64,000 nucleotides of DNA from Rhizobium sp. FKY42 (GTDB lineage: Bacteria > Pseudomonadota > Alphaproteobacteria > Rhizobiales > Rhizobiaceae). Positions 56,978 to 64,000 of this stretch are shown piece by piece. The stretch is taken from contig NZ_STGA01000044.1 in assembly GCF_005222835.1 (NCBI RefSeq), positions 62,001-126,000 on the forward strand, in the 5' to 3' direction. A program made the position numbers and the translations under genes. The notes beneath the pieces were generated by a model that worked only from the letters and a program-made list of their open reading frames with translations, searched no databases and was not told the DNA's origin. Within the stretch, counting starts at the first letter, position 1; each line of letters starts with the position of its first letter.

Positions 56978-57889
56978 CTAACCTTCTATCTGAACTTTGA
57001 CACCATGGGCACGCTCGCCCTCGGGCTCCACGTGAATGGCCAATGATGCACCGGGAATAGCCTGCTTGATCGCATCTTCCAAGCGGTCACAAATATCGTG
57101 CGCCTGGCCCACTGTCATCATGGCTGGCACCACAAGATGAAAATCGATGAAGGCAGCCGCACCAGCGCGCCGTGTTCTAAGATCATGAACGCCCAGCGCT
57201 CCTGCGGAATGGGCAGCAATCGCCTCCTTGATTGCTACCTCTTCTTCCGGCTCGACCGCCTTGTCCATCAGCGCGCCGAGAGATGAAGTAATCAGCTTGT
57301 ATCCCTGCCAGAGAATGTTGACTGCTACGATCAGCGCCAACAGCGGATCCAGGATGGCGTAACCCGTCAGAACAGCCAGAACCAGCCCGACAAAAACGCC
57401 GCCGGAGGTAACGACATCCGACATGACATGATGACCGTCCGCCTTCAGGGCAGGAGAACGGTTGGCCGTCCCCACGCGGATGAGAACAGTCGCCCAGACC
57501 GCATTGATGACACCGGCAAAGCCATTGATGCCAAGACCGAGCCATGGCGCTTCCGGTAGCGCGGGCTGCAGGATCCCGGCATAGGCTTCCTTGACGATCA
57601 GAAGTGCCGCAACCACGATCAGCACGCCCTCCAGGACCGCGGATATGTATTCTGCCTTGTGATGCCCGAACTGGTGGTCGTCATCGGCGGGGCGCTGCGC
57701 ATACCGAATGACGAAATAGGCAACCACCGCCGCAGTCACATTCACCGATGACTCAAGGCCATCTGAAAGCAGAGCCACGGATCCCGTGACCCACCAGGCC
57801 AGAAGCTTCAGGCTCATGACAGCTAAGGAGAGTGGAATACCCCAGAAGGCAAGGCGCTGAACGAGTGTGTGGTTTGGCTGTGACATCAT
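56978..57889 (-). CDS. CDF-family cation efflux transporter
   Basis: 303 residues, six helices. Metal-site motifs: [12 protein letters not shown] in helix 2 (D-x-x-E instead of the usual second D) and [12 protein letters not shown] in helix 5 (HxxxD). A soluble C-terminal cytoplasmic domain follows. The helix 2/5 set (D-G-L-E-S and H-V-M-S-D) is found in Mn/Fe/Zn exporters; the metal cannot be fixed. ATG 57889 or 57886. It leads into queF. Confidence 0.9.
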   Translation of the reverse strand: MMSQPNHTLVQRLAFWGIPLSLAVMSLKLLAWWVTGSVALLSDGLESSVNVTAAVVAYFVIRYAQRPADDDHQFGHHKAEYISAVLEGVLIVVAALLIVKEAYAGILQPALPEAPWLGLGINGFAGVINAVWATVLIRVGTANRSPALKADGHHVMSDVVTSGGVFVGLVLAVLTGYAILDPLLALIVAVNILWQGYKLITSSLGALMDKAVEPEEEVAIKEAIAAHSAGALGVHDLRTRRAGAAAFIDFHLVVPAMMTVGQAHDICDRLEDAIKQAIPGASLAIHVEPEGERAHGVKVQIEG

Positions 57890-58143
57890 GTTCTCTGCGT
57901 ATGCGAATGATTTGCAATAGCTCTGAAACGGCGAAACCGCCGGGGCGTCAGCGCCCGGCGGTTCCTGTTGGGTCTCTATCGCTCACTTTTGCTCGGCTGT
58001 CAAAGCATCGTGATGCTGGTCCAGTAGCAGCACTTGGGAGGAAATGTTGGTGGCCTTGCAACAGACATAAATTCGCCACAGGCCAGGCTCTCTGGTCGTA
58101 ACCGCTCCAGACAAGACGAAATCCAGACAGGACGCATATTCCC

Positions 58144-58710
58144 ATGATAATCATCAGAATTGCAAAAAAAGTTACACTGGCGGTTGGCGCCGCTGTGCTT
58201 GGGCTTGGTGTCTATCTCGGCTATCTTCAACTTGTTGGAAATTTCCACGAAGTCATTCCCGGAAAATTCTACCGCTCCGCGCAGCTTTCTCCTGAAAACC
58301 TTGGAAGATACATCGACGAATACAAGATCAAGACAGTCATCAACCTTCGCGGCGGCAATCCCAATGCAGCATGGTATCGGGCAGAGGAAGCCATGGTGAC
58401 TGAGCATGGTGCGAAGGAACTTAACTTCGAGATGTCCGCGCGCAAACCGCTGGGGCTGGATCGCACATTCCAACTGCTGGACCTGATGCGCAGCGCGGAA
58501 GGTCCGGTGCTGGTTCACTGTCGCAGCGGTGCCGATCGTACGGGTTTCGCCACCGTCCTGTACCTCCAGCAGATTGCCGGCGTCGATGAGGAAACGGCAG
58601 AATGGCAGCTTTCGCCACTCTTCGGTCACTTGAACCTACCCTTCCTCAAGGAATATGCGATGGACGATACCTGGGAAGCCTTTGAGAAAGTCATCGGACT
58701 CCATAGCTGA
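58144..58710 (+). CDS. Membrane-anchored dual-specificity / tyrosine phosphatase-like protein
   Basis: 188 residues with one N-terminal helix (about residues 8-31). The active-site signature HCRSGADRTG has Cys126 and Arg132, the Cys-x5-Arg P-loop of protein-tyrosine phosphatases. The catalytic domain is small, like bacterial DSP-type enzymes of the KPHMT/BLH class. Orientation of the anchor places the catalytic part outside or inside depending on charge; the N-terminal IRIAKK suggests cytoplasmic N-terminus and a periplasmic catalytic domain (inference). Substrate unknown. Confidence 0.85.
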   Translation: MIIIRIAKKVTLAVGAAVLGLGVYLGYLQLVGNFHEVIPGKFYRSAQLSPENLGRYIDEYKIKTVINLRGGNPNAAWYRAEEAMVTEHGAKELNFEMSARKPLGLDRTFQLLDLMRSAEGPVLVHCRSGADRTGFATVLYLQQIAGVDEETAEWQLSPLFGHLNLPFLKEYAMDDTWEAFEKVIGLHS

Positions 58711-58721
58711 TCGGAACAAAA

Positions 58722-58743
58722 AAGGGGCGAGAAACCGCCCCTT
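58722..58743. terminator. Bidirectional hairpin terminator between phosphatase gene and trpE(G)
   Basis: AAGGGGCG (58722-58729), loop of 6, CGCCCCTT (58736-58743). Minus strand: followed by TTTTGTT, terminating trpE(G). It also lies 12 bp after the phosphatase stop on the plus strand. Confidence 0.85.
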
Positions 58744-58766
58744 CCAAAAGCAAGATGAGGCAGCGA

Positions 58767-60956
58767 TTACGCCGCCTGCTCCTTGGCCTTCCGCGCCAGA
58801 TGCGCCACGACGTTCTCAATCATCCGCATACCAGCGTCACCGCCAAGCGTCATGATCGATTCCGGATGGAACTGCACAGCTGCGACCGGCTCCTTGGCAT
58901 GCTCAATGCCCATGATGGTGCCGTCTTCACTTTCGGCCGTGATGATGAAATCCGGGTGAAGCGTTTTCGGGTCGGCAAAGATGGAGTGATAACGTCCGAC
59001 CGTCACCTCCTTGCCGAGGCCCGAGAAAACAATTCCCGGCTCCAGAACGCGAATACGCGATGGCTTGCCATGCATGGGTACGGCCAGATGACGCAATTCC
59101 CCACCATATGCTTCCGCCAGCGCCTGCAGGCCAAGGCAAACACCGAAGATCGGCAGACCCTTGGCTCGCGCCGCCTTGATCGTGTTCTTGCAGTCGAAAT
59201 CCTGCGGATTGCCCGGTCCGGGTGATAAGACGACGAGATCAGGCTTGATGCGGTCGTAAATTTCGGCAGGCACTGGCGTGCGCACTGTAGAGACTTCGGC
59301 GCCGGTCTGGCGGAAGTAGTTCGCCAGCGTATGAACGAAGCTGTCTTCATGGTCGACCAGCAGAATTTTCACACCCTTGCCAACAGCCGCAACATCACGG
59401 CCCGCCTTGGCCGCATTGCCCGCGCGCGCATCACGGATTGCAGAAATCATGGCAGATGCCTTCAGTTCGGTTTCAGCCTCTTCCTCGTGCGGATCGCTGT
59501 CGTTCAACAGCGTCGCTCCGGCGCGCACCTCCGCAATACCATCCTTGATGCGAATGGTGCGGAGCGTAAGCCCCGTATTCATATCGCCGTTGAAGCCTAC
59601 CATGCCGATGGCGCCGCCATACCAGGCACGCGGGCTCTTTTCGTGCTTCTCGATAAAGCGCATGGCCCACAGCTTCGGAGCACCCGTCACGGTGACTGCC
59701 CAGGCATGGCTGAGGAATCCATCAAAGGCATCCATGTCGGGACGCAGGCGGCCCTCGATATGGTCCACCGTATGGATAAGACGCGAATACATTTCGATCT
59801 GGCGACGACCAATGACCTTTACTGAACCCGGCTCGCAGACGCGGCTCTTGTCGTTGCGGTCGACATCCGAGCACATGGTCAGTTCGGATTCGTCCTTCTT
59901 CGAGTTAAGCAGCTTCAAAATCTGCTCACTGTCGGAGATTGCATCCTCGCCACGGCGAATGGTTCCCGAAATCGGGCACGTCTCAATGCGTCGGCCCGAG
60001 ACACGGACGAACATTTCCGGCGAGGCGCCCACCAGATATTCCTGATGACCGAGGTTGATGAAGAAGGAATAGGGCGACGGGTTGATCGCCTTCAGCCGAT
60101 TGGAGATCTGCGAAGGCTTGCTGTCGCATCGCTCCATGAACTTCTGCCCCGGCACTACCTCGAACAGGTCACCGCGACGGAAGCTTTCCTTGGCCTTGAC
60201 CACGAGTTCGGAATACTCGCCGGGACGATGATCGCCCTTCGGCGGGATGACATCCGTGGTGCGGAACGGATCGGGCGCAATTTCCTCGCTCTTGCCAACG
60301 GTGGTCAGGTCGCCGCGGCTGAAGTCGTAGCGGTCGATCCAGGCCTTGGCGGAATAGTGGTCCACGACGAGGATCTCGTCCGGCAGGAACAGTACCATGT
60401 CGCGCTGATCGTCCGGTCGCTGCAGCGATAGCTGGATTGAATCGAACTGGAATGCGAGATCATAGCCGAAGGCACCGAATAGGCCGATTGCACTGTCGGC
60501 ATCGGAGTAGAAAAGATCAACAACTGCACGCAGCACCGTAAAGACGGTCGGCATCTTCGAGCGCTCTTCTTCCGTGAAGGCGCGCGTCGGCAGATTGACG
60601 GAGAGATCCAGGCGGCGCGCAGTACGTTCCCCCAGCGTCAACTCGGTCTCGCTTGCCAAACGCTCTGCAATGAGTTGAAGCAGCACTTCGCCGCGCCCGT
60701 TATAGGCCTCGATCCAGACCTGACGTCCGAAGGAGGAGATGCCGAGCGGCGGATCGACGATGGCCGTGTCCCAGCGCGTGTAGCGACCCGGATACTCGTA
60801 GTTTGAGGAGAAGACGGCGCCCCGACGCTCATCAAGCTTGTCGACATAGCTGGAAATTGCATCGACATAGGGTGCAGCACGACGTTTGCGGCTGACCTTT
60901 ATACCACCGCGGGTCTCGTAGACCTCGGATCCATCATCTTCAATAATCGTGACCAT
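58767..60956 (-). CDS. trpE: Fused anthranilate synthase TrpE(G)
   Basis: 729 residues from ATG 60956. The N-terminal about 520 residues are component I (chorismate to anthranilate): the QxE-type helix, [13 protein letters not shown] and the chorismate-binding [15 protein letters not shown] are visible. The C-terminal about 195 residues are the class I glutamine amidotransferase, with [10 protein letters not shown] (nucleophile Cys) and VQFHPESI (His, Glu). The fusion and length are those of rhizobia. Expressed from a trpL attenuator 177 bp upstream. Confidence 0.97.
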   Translation of the reverse strand: MVTIIEDDGSEVYETRGGIKVSRKRRAAPYVDAISSYVDKLDERRGAVFSSNYEYPGRYTRWDTAIVDPPLGISSFGRQVWIEAYNGRGEVLLQLIAERLASETELTLGERTARRLDLSVNLPTRAFTEEERSKMPTVFTVLRAVVDLFYSDADSAIGLFGAFGYDLAFQFDSIQLSLQRPDDQRDMVLFLPDEILVVDHYSAKAWIDRYDFSRGDLTTVGKSEEIAPDPFRTTDVIPPKGDHRPGEYSELVVKAKESFRRGDLFEVVPGQKFMERCDSKPSQISNRLKAINPSPYSFFINLGHQEYLVGASPEMFVRVSGRRIETCPISGTIRRGEDAISDSEQILKLLNSKKDESELTMCSDVDRNDKSRVCEPGSVKVIGRRQIEMYSRLIHTVDHIEGRLRPDMDAFDGFLSHAWAVTVTGAPKLWAMRFIEKHEKSPRAWYGGAIGMVGFNGDMNTGLTLRTIRIKDGIAEVRAGATLLNDSDPHEEEAETELKASAMISAIRDARAGNAAKAGRDVAAVGKGVKILLVDHEDSFVHTLANYFRQTGAEVSTVRTPVPAEIYDRIKPDLVVLSPGPGNPQDFDCKNTIKAARAKGLPIFGVCLGLQALAEAYGGELRHLAVPMHGKPSRIRVLEPGIVFSGLGKEVTVGRYHSIFADPKTLHPDFIITAESEDGTIMGIEHAKEPVAAVQFHPESIMTLGGDAGMRMIENVVAHLARKAKEQAA

Positions 60957-61071
60957 AATCCACCTCTGAATATCCCGCGTTCTTATCCTGTCCTCGACAA
61001 CCGCGAAAGCTGTTTTGCGGCGCAAGCGTTCGGCGTTTGCCCGGTTTGCGAGGGGGGTCTTGGGGAACAAG

Positions 61072-61099
61072 AAAGCCGCCTCGGTGGTCGGGCGGCTTT
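61072..61099 (-). terminator. trp attenuator terminator
   Basis: Minus strand AAAGCCGCC, loop of 10, GGCGGCTTT, then TCTTGTT. GCGGC immediately after the trpL stop (61132-61128) can pair with GCCGC (61096-61092), an antiterminator pairing. Confidence 0.7.
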
Positions 61100-61132
61100 G
61101 TCTTGTCTTTGAACATGACTGGTCAAGGCCGC

Positions 61133-61180
61133 TTAAGTGCGCGCCCACCACCAGATAGCCATGATCAAAGACGTTTTCAT
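61133..61180 (-). CDS. trpL: trp leader peptide
   Basis: 15 codons: [15 protein letters not shown], with three Trp codons in a row. Similar to the S. meliloti trpL peptide (14 residues, WWWAR). No ribosome site is present; the -10 of the promoter lies 7 bp from the ATG, so the mRNA starts at the ATG, as known in S. meliloti (leaderless translation). The freed leader RNA is a trans-acting regulator in S. meliloti. Confidence 0.88.
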   Translation of the reverse strand: MKTSLIMAIWWWART

Positions 61181-61187
61181 GTCTGGA

Positions 61188-61216
61188 TTGATAGCGGCTC
61201 CAAACCCGCTTCGCAA
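61188..61216 (-). promoter_or_regulatory. trpL promoter
   Basis: Minus strand -35 TTGCGA (61216-61211), 17 bp spacer, -10 TATCAA (61193-61188). Seven bases separate the -10 from the trpL ATG (61180), so the transcript should begin at or by that A. Confidence 0.6.
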
Positions 61217-61289
61217 GAGCCTCCAGCAGGGAGCATGCGACCAATTTGATCCTTAAGCGTTGTTCGCCGGCACCTGGAGGACGATGTTC

Positions 61290-62168
61290 ATGATGATGCG
61301 CATAGCTGCAGCCTTGTTGGCCACGATTTCGCTCACGGCGGCGAACCTGCCGACAGAAGGCCCGCGTCCTGAAGCAAAGCCAGCTGAGGCCCAAGGCTCG
61401 TCGGAAAAATCTCTGTCGGACAATACGGGCATTCCGGAGACGAAAGACGTTCCAACACCTGCAGCAAAGCCACAGCCGCCGGCAGAGCCTGAAACGCCTG
61501 GCAAGCAGCCAGCCAGTGAACCTCAATCGGCGTCCAAGCCAGCCACAGATGTCGAGACCGAGAGCAAGACACCGGAAGAACCTGCCGTCCAAAGCATCAT
61601 CAAGGAGGATTCGCAAGCCTATGCTGCCTGCCTGTCGGAATTGAAATCAATGGGGGCCGAGTTCTTCGAGGCCGAACCGATCTCCGAGGAAGACGGCACG
61701 TGCGGAATTGAAAAGCCGATCAGGCTCACAAGTCCCCTTCCCGGCATCAAACTCTCCGATCCTTCCCCCTTGCGATGCGAGACAGCGCTGGCGCTATCCC
61801 ACTGGCTGAACGATACGGTACAGCCGGCCGTGAAGGTTGCGTTTCCGGACAAGAAAATCATCGGCGTTCGCAATGCTGCATCCTATGCCTGCCGCAAGCG
61901 CAATCACGCCGAGACAGGCAAGATTTCAGAGCATGCGAAAGGCAATGCGATCGACGTGATTGCACTGGAACTCGACAAGGGTGACGTGATTGGAATGAAG
62001 CCTAAAGCGGAAGACCCGACAATGGAGGGCGCGTTCCAGAGAACAGCAACAACGGGTGCGTGCCTTCACTTCCGCACCGTTCTATCACCGGGAAGCGACG
62101 CAACCCATGAGGATCATCTGCATCTCGACGTGCTAAGCCGGAAGGATCAATATCGGTATTGTCGCTAA
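61290..62168 (+). CDS. Extensin-like C-terminal-domain protein
   Basis: 292 residues (ATG 61284, 61290, 61293 and 61296 are possible; 61290 is nine bases after GGAGG). Signal peptide, then a Pro/Ala/Glu/Lys-rich linker (about residues 20-105) and the extensin-like C domain. This carries five or more Cys and HAKGNAIDV and HEDHLHLDV, a metallopeptidase-M15-like His/Asp arrangement. It may act on the cell wall. Divergent from trpL/trpE. Confidence 0.88.
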   Translation: MMMRIAAALLATISLTAANLPTEGPRPEAKPAEAQGSSEKSLSDNTGIPETKDVPTPAAKPQPPAEPETPGKQPASEPQSASKPATDVETESKTPEEPAVQSIIKEDSQAYAACLSELKSMGAEFFEAEPISEEDGTCGIEKPIRLTSPLPGIKLSDPSPLRCETALALSHWLNDTVQPAVKVAFPDKKIIGVRNAASYACRKRNHAETGKISEHAKGNAIDVIALELDKGDVIGMKPKAEDPTMEGAFQRTATTGACLHFRTVLSPGSDATHEDHLHLDVLSRKDQYRYCR

Positions 62169-62178
62169 ACTTCTGTGC

Positions 62179-63324
62179 TCAGGCCGGAACCTTCGGTGCA
62201 TCCGCGTTTCGGGGGTCGTGAAGCAGCGCACAGCCGCGGCCTGCACGTTTGGCGCGATAGAGTGCCTCGTCTGCTTCCACCATGGCGCGCTCAAGATCGA
62301 CCGCTTTCGGATCGAACAGCGAAATGCCGATACTGACACCGACAGATGCCTGACCTGCGCATGTTACGCTCGGCATAGAAATCGTCTGAATGATCCGCGC
62401 ACCAATGACAGCGGCTTCCTGCCGACTGTGACAGTCGACAAGCACGATGAACTCGTCTCCGCCCATACGACAGATGGATGCATTCGGGAGACAAATGGAA
62501 AGACGTCGTGCCGACTGCCTGAGAATTTCATCGCCCACACCGTGCCCCAAGCGGTCGTTGACCTGTTTGAAGCCATCAAGATCAAGATATAGAAGAGCCT
62601 TGGTCGTTGAGGTCTGCCGCATCGACTGCGCCTTTTCCGCAAGGCCTCGCCTGTTCAGAAGACCCGTGAGCGGATCCAGTAGCGATTGCGTTCGGCTCTC
62701 GATTTCACCCGCAATTGCCCGGACAGTCGTTTCGCGCTGCTGGCGCATGATCCAGATGGCAATACCGATGAAACCAATGCCCTGAATGAGAATGAGCGGA
62801 GTGAACTCGGGATGATGAATACAGAAAGGGATCTTGAACGATGTATCGATCAGGATCACCTGGGTCAGGGCCAGACGCGGCGCCGCATAATTGCGTGCAA
62901 TGATGCCGGCACAAGACCCGAGGCCGGAAGCGATCACCACAATGAGCATCGGCGTATCATTGCTGAAGCCAAGGACAACCATAGTCGCAGCCATCATTGC
63001 TGCCCAGCCGATTCCGGAGATGACAACGAGATCGGCCGCGAATGTGCGCAGCGATTTTATGTTTGTCGCCGAAACGCGTACGATCCCAAAGGCAAGATCG
63101 AGAAGTGCGACACACACGAGAATGGGGTTCTCGATACGCGCATAGGCCAGCATGGTGATGAAGATGGAGTTGATAGAGCCGAGAATAGCCGGGAGAGTGG
63201 ACGACGCCAGCGTCGCGCAGAGCCTGCTGCGGGTTTCCTCCGAAATGTCGGAGCCCATGTCAGCGATCCAGTTCAGGATTGGCGTTCGGGGCTGCAACAG
63301 ATTAGGGTTATGCGATAGTGGCAT
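62179..63324 (-). CDS. Membrane-bound diguanylate cyclase (GGDEF)
   Basis: 381 residues. An N-terminal membrane domain of five to six helices (about residues 45-195) is followed by a GGDEF domain: DPLTGLLNRRG, DLDGFKQVNDRLGHGVGDEIL and the active-site RMGGDEF. The inhibitory RxxD site is absent (LPNA), so the enzyme may be insensitive to product inhibition. It makes c-di-GMP. Convergent with the extensin-like gene (10 bp). Confidence 0.92.
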   Translation of the reverse strand: MPLSHNPNLLQPRTPILNWIADMGSDISEETRSRLCATLASSTLPAILGSINSIFITMLAYARIENPILVCVALLDLAFGIVRVSATNIKSLRTFAADLVVISGIGWAAMMAATMVVLGFSNDTPMLIVVIASGLGSCAGIIARNYAAPRLALTQVILIDTSFKIPFCIHHPEFTPLILIQGIGFIGIAIWIMRQQRETTVRAIAGEIESRTQSLLDPLTGLLNRRGLAEKAQSMRQTSTTKALLYLDLDGFKQVNDRLGHGVGDEILRQSARRLSICLPNASICRMGGDEFIVLVDCHSRQEAAVIGARIIQTISMPSVTCAGQASVGVSIGISLFDPKAVDLERAMVEADEALYRAKRAGRGCALLHDPRNADAPKVPA

Positions 63325-63548
63325 GCCTTCACTCCATCAATAGCTCAAAGCATAGAGAGGAATTACTGAAGACAAGTTAGCAAACTTGCACAAATTTCTT
63401 GCCCGAACAGAACAGAAAACTATCGTGAATCATAAATTAATCTCGAAAATTCGCGTAAAAATCATTGGAATCCATATTATAACTATGATTAACAATCATA
63501 TTTGAGTGCTGACATCAAGCTACAGCTTTGGATGACTAATTCCTCATC

Positions 63549-64000
63549 CTAAAAAAGCCCTTCGATCTGCCCGAGTTCGTTCAAGGCAATTCGCTCTGCC
63601 GAAGGTGATCGAGGTAAACCGGGCATGGTTCGGATCTCGCCCGTGATGGCGACCACGAAGCCCGCGCCCGCCGAAAGCCTGACCTCCCTGATTGGCAGAC
63701 TATGTCCCGTCGGCGCTCCGAGCAGAGAGGGGTCACTGGAAAAGGAGTATTGCGTCTTGGCAATGCAAACCGGAAGACATCCATAACCCTGCGCTTCGAA
63801 AGCCAGCAACTGTTCAAGAACCGATGCGTCGGCAGTAACCCCGTCGGCGCGGTAGATCTCCCGCGCAACCCTCTCGATCTTCGCCAAGAGCGGCAGGTCA
63901 TCGCCATACAAGGGACGAAAGTCTGCTTCACCGGAATTCGCCAGTGCAGCCACCTTTTCAGCAAGTTCAGAAATGCCTGCAGACCCCTGCGCCCAATGAC
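63549..64000 (-). CDS. fhs: Formate-tetrahydrofolate ligase, C-terminal part (5' part outside window)
   Basis: The frame is open through 64000, so the start is to the right. Visible are [19 protein letters not shown] near the right edge, [13 protein letters not shown] and [29 protein letters not shown], and the terminus ending [10 protein letters not shown], all typical of Fhs C-termini. The enzyme makes 10-formyl-tetrahydrofolate from formate with ATP. Confidence 0.95.
   Translation of the reverse strand, partial: HWAQGSAGISELAEKVAALANSGEADFRPLYGDDLPLLAKIERVAREIYRADGVTADASVLEQLLAFEAQGYGCLPVCIAKTQYSFSSDPSLLGAPTGHSLPIREVRLSAGAGFVVAITGEIRTMPGLPRSPSAERIALNELGQIEGLF

Overview
The window reads as chromosomal DNA of a Rhizobiaceae member (Rhizobium/Agrobacterium/Neorhizobium-type alphaproteobacterium). 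The signs are a fused trpE(G) with a WWW leader peptide, separate petA-petB-petC genes, a ClpS-type adaptor beside pth, a RirA-type iron box, FnrN/FixK-type and leu-attenuator signals, a carboxynorspermidine polyamine pathway, and the DUF1285-Nudix-cca / moxR-DUF58 divergent pair. I see no rRNA, tRNA, insertion sequence, prophage or CRISPR array. The window is almost entirely core and soft-core genome.

Layout: 1-3.1 kb, a cyclic-di-GMP HAMP-PAS-GGDEF-EAL protein (cut by the left edge) and a periplasmic binding protein. 3.2-10.8 kb, housekeeping genes (pth, clpS, ychF, apt), a lysE/argO exporter with an argP regulator broken by a one-base frameshift, two MaoC proteins and another LysE exporter. 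10.9-13.7 kb, the cytochrome bc1 operon petABC, with an FNR-type box about 350 bp upstream. 14-21.8 kb, two paralogous ABC half-exporters flanking a ferric-iron ABC importer whose promoter overlaps an iron-responsive operator. 22-29.9 kb, trmL, an uncharacterised GHSKG protein, an orphan flagellin-like gene, hemF, small genes, and the cca-Nudix-DUF1285 operon.

30-37.3 kb holds a MoxR AAA+ ATPase with three proteins carrying von Willebrand-A-like DxSxS motifs. 37-43 kb has acetyltransferases, a glutathionyl-hydroquinone reductase, a phosphoesterase, an ECF sigma/anti-sigma pair and a LuxR regulator. 43-46.6 kb has leuA behind a leucine leader-peptide attenuator, and benE. 46.8-49.3 kb carries the polyamine pair nspC and carboxynorspermidine dehydrogenase, with a structured leader before nspC.

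49.3-58.7 kb has a CarH/LitR-like B12 regulator, rpsU, cspA, a chemoreceptor, clpP, hupE behind a palindromic operator, a DUF2076 gene, queF, a CDF exporter and a dual-specificity phosphatase. 58.7-64 kb has trpE(G) with a leaderless trpL attenuator, an extensin-like protein, a diguanylate cyclase and the 3' end of fhs.

The most interesting material is regulatory: two amino-acid attenuators (leu, trp), a strongly translated 18-codon upstream ORF before an ABC exporter, a three-way-junction RNA candidate before nspC, a RirA-type operator-promoter, an odd-centred palindrome inside the hupE promoter, and a B12-photoreceptor-like regulator. Motifs and coordinates were read by eye. Family names rest on recognition of conserved motifs, not on database searches.
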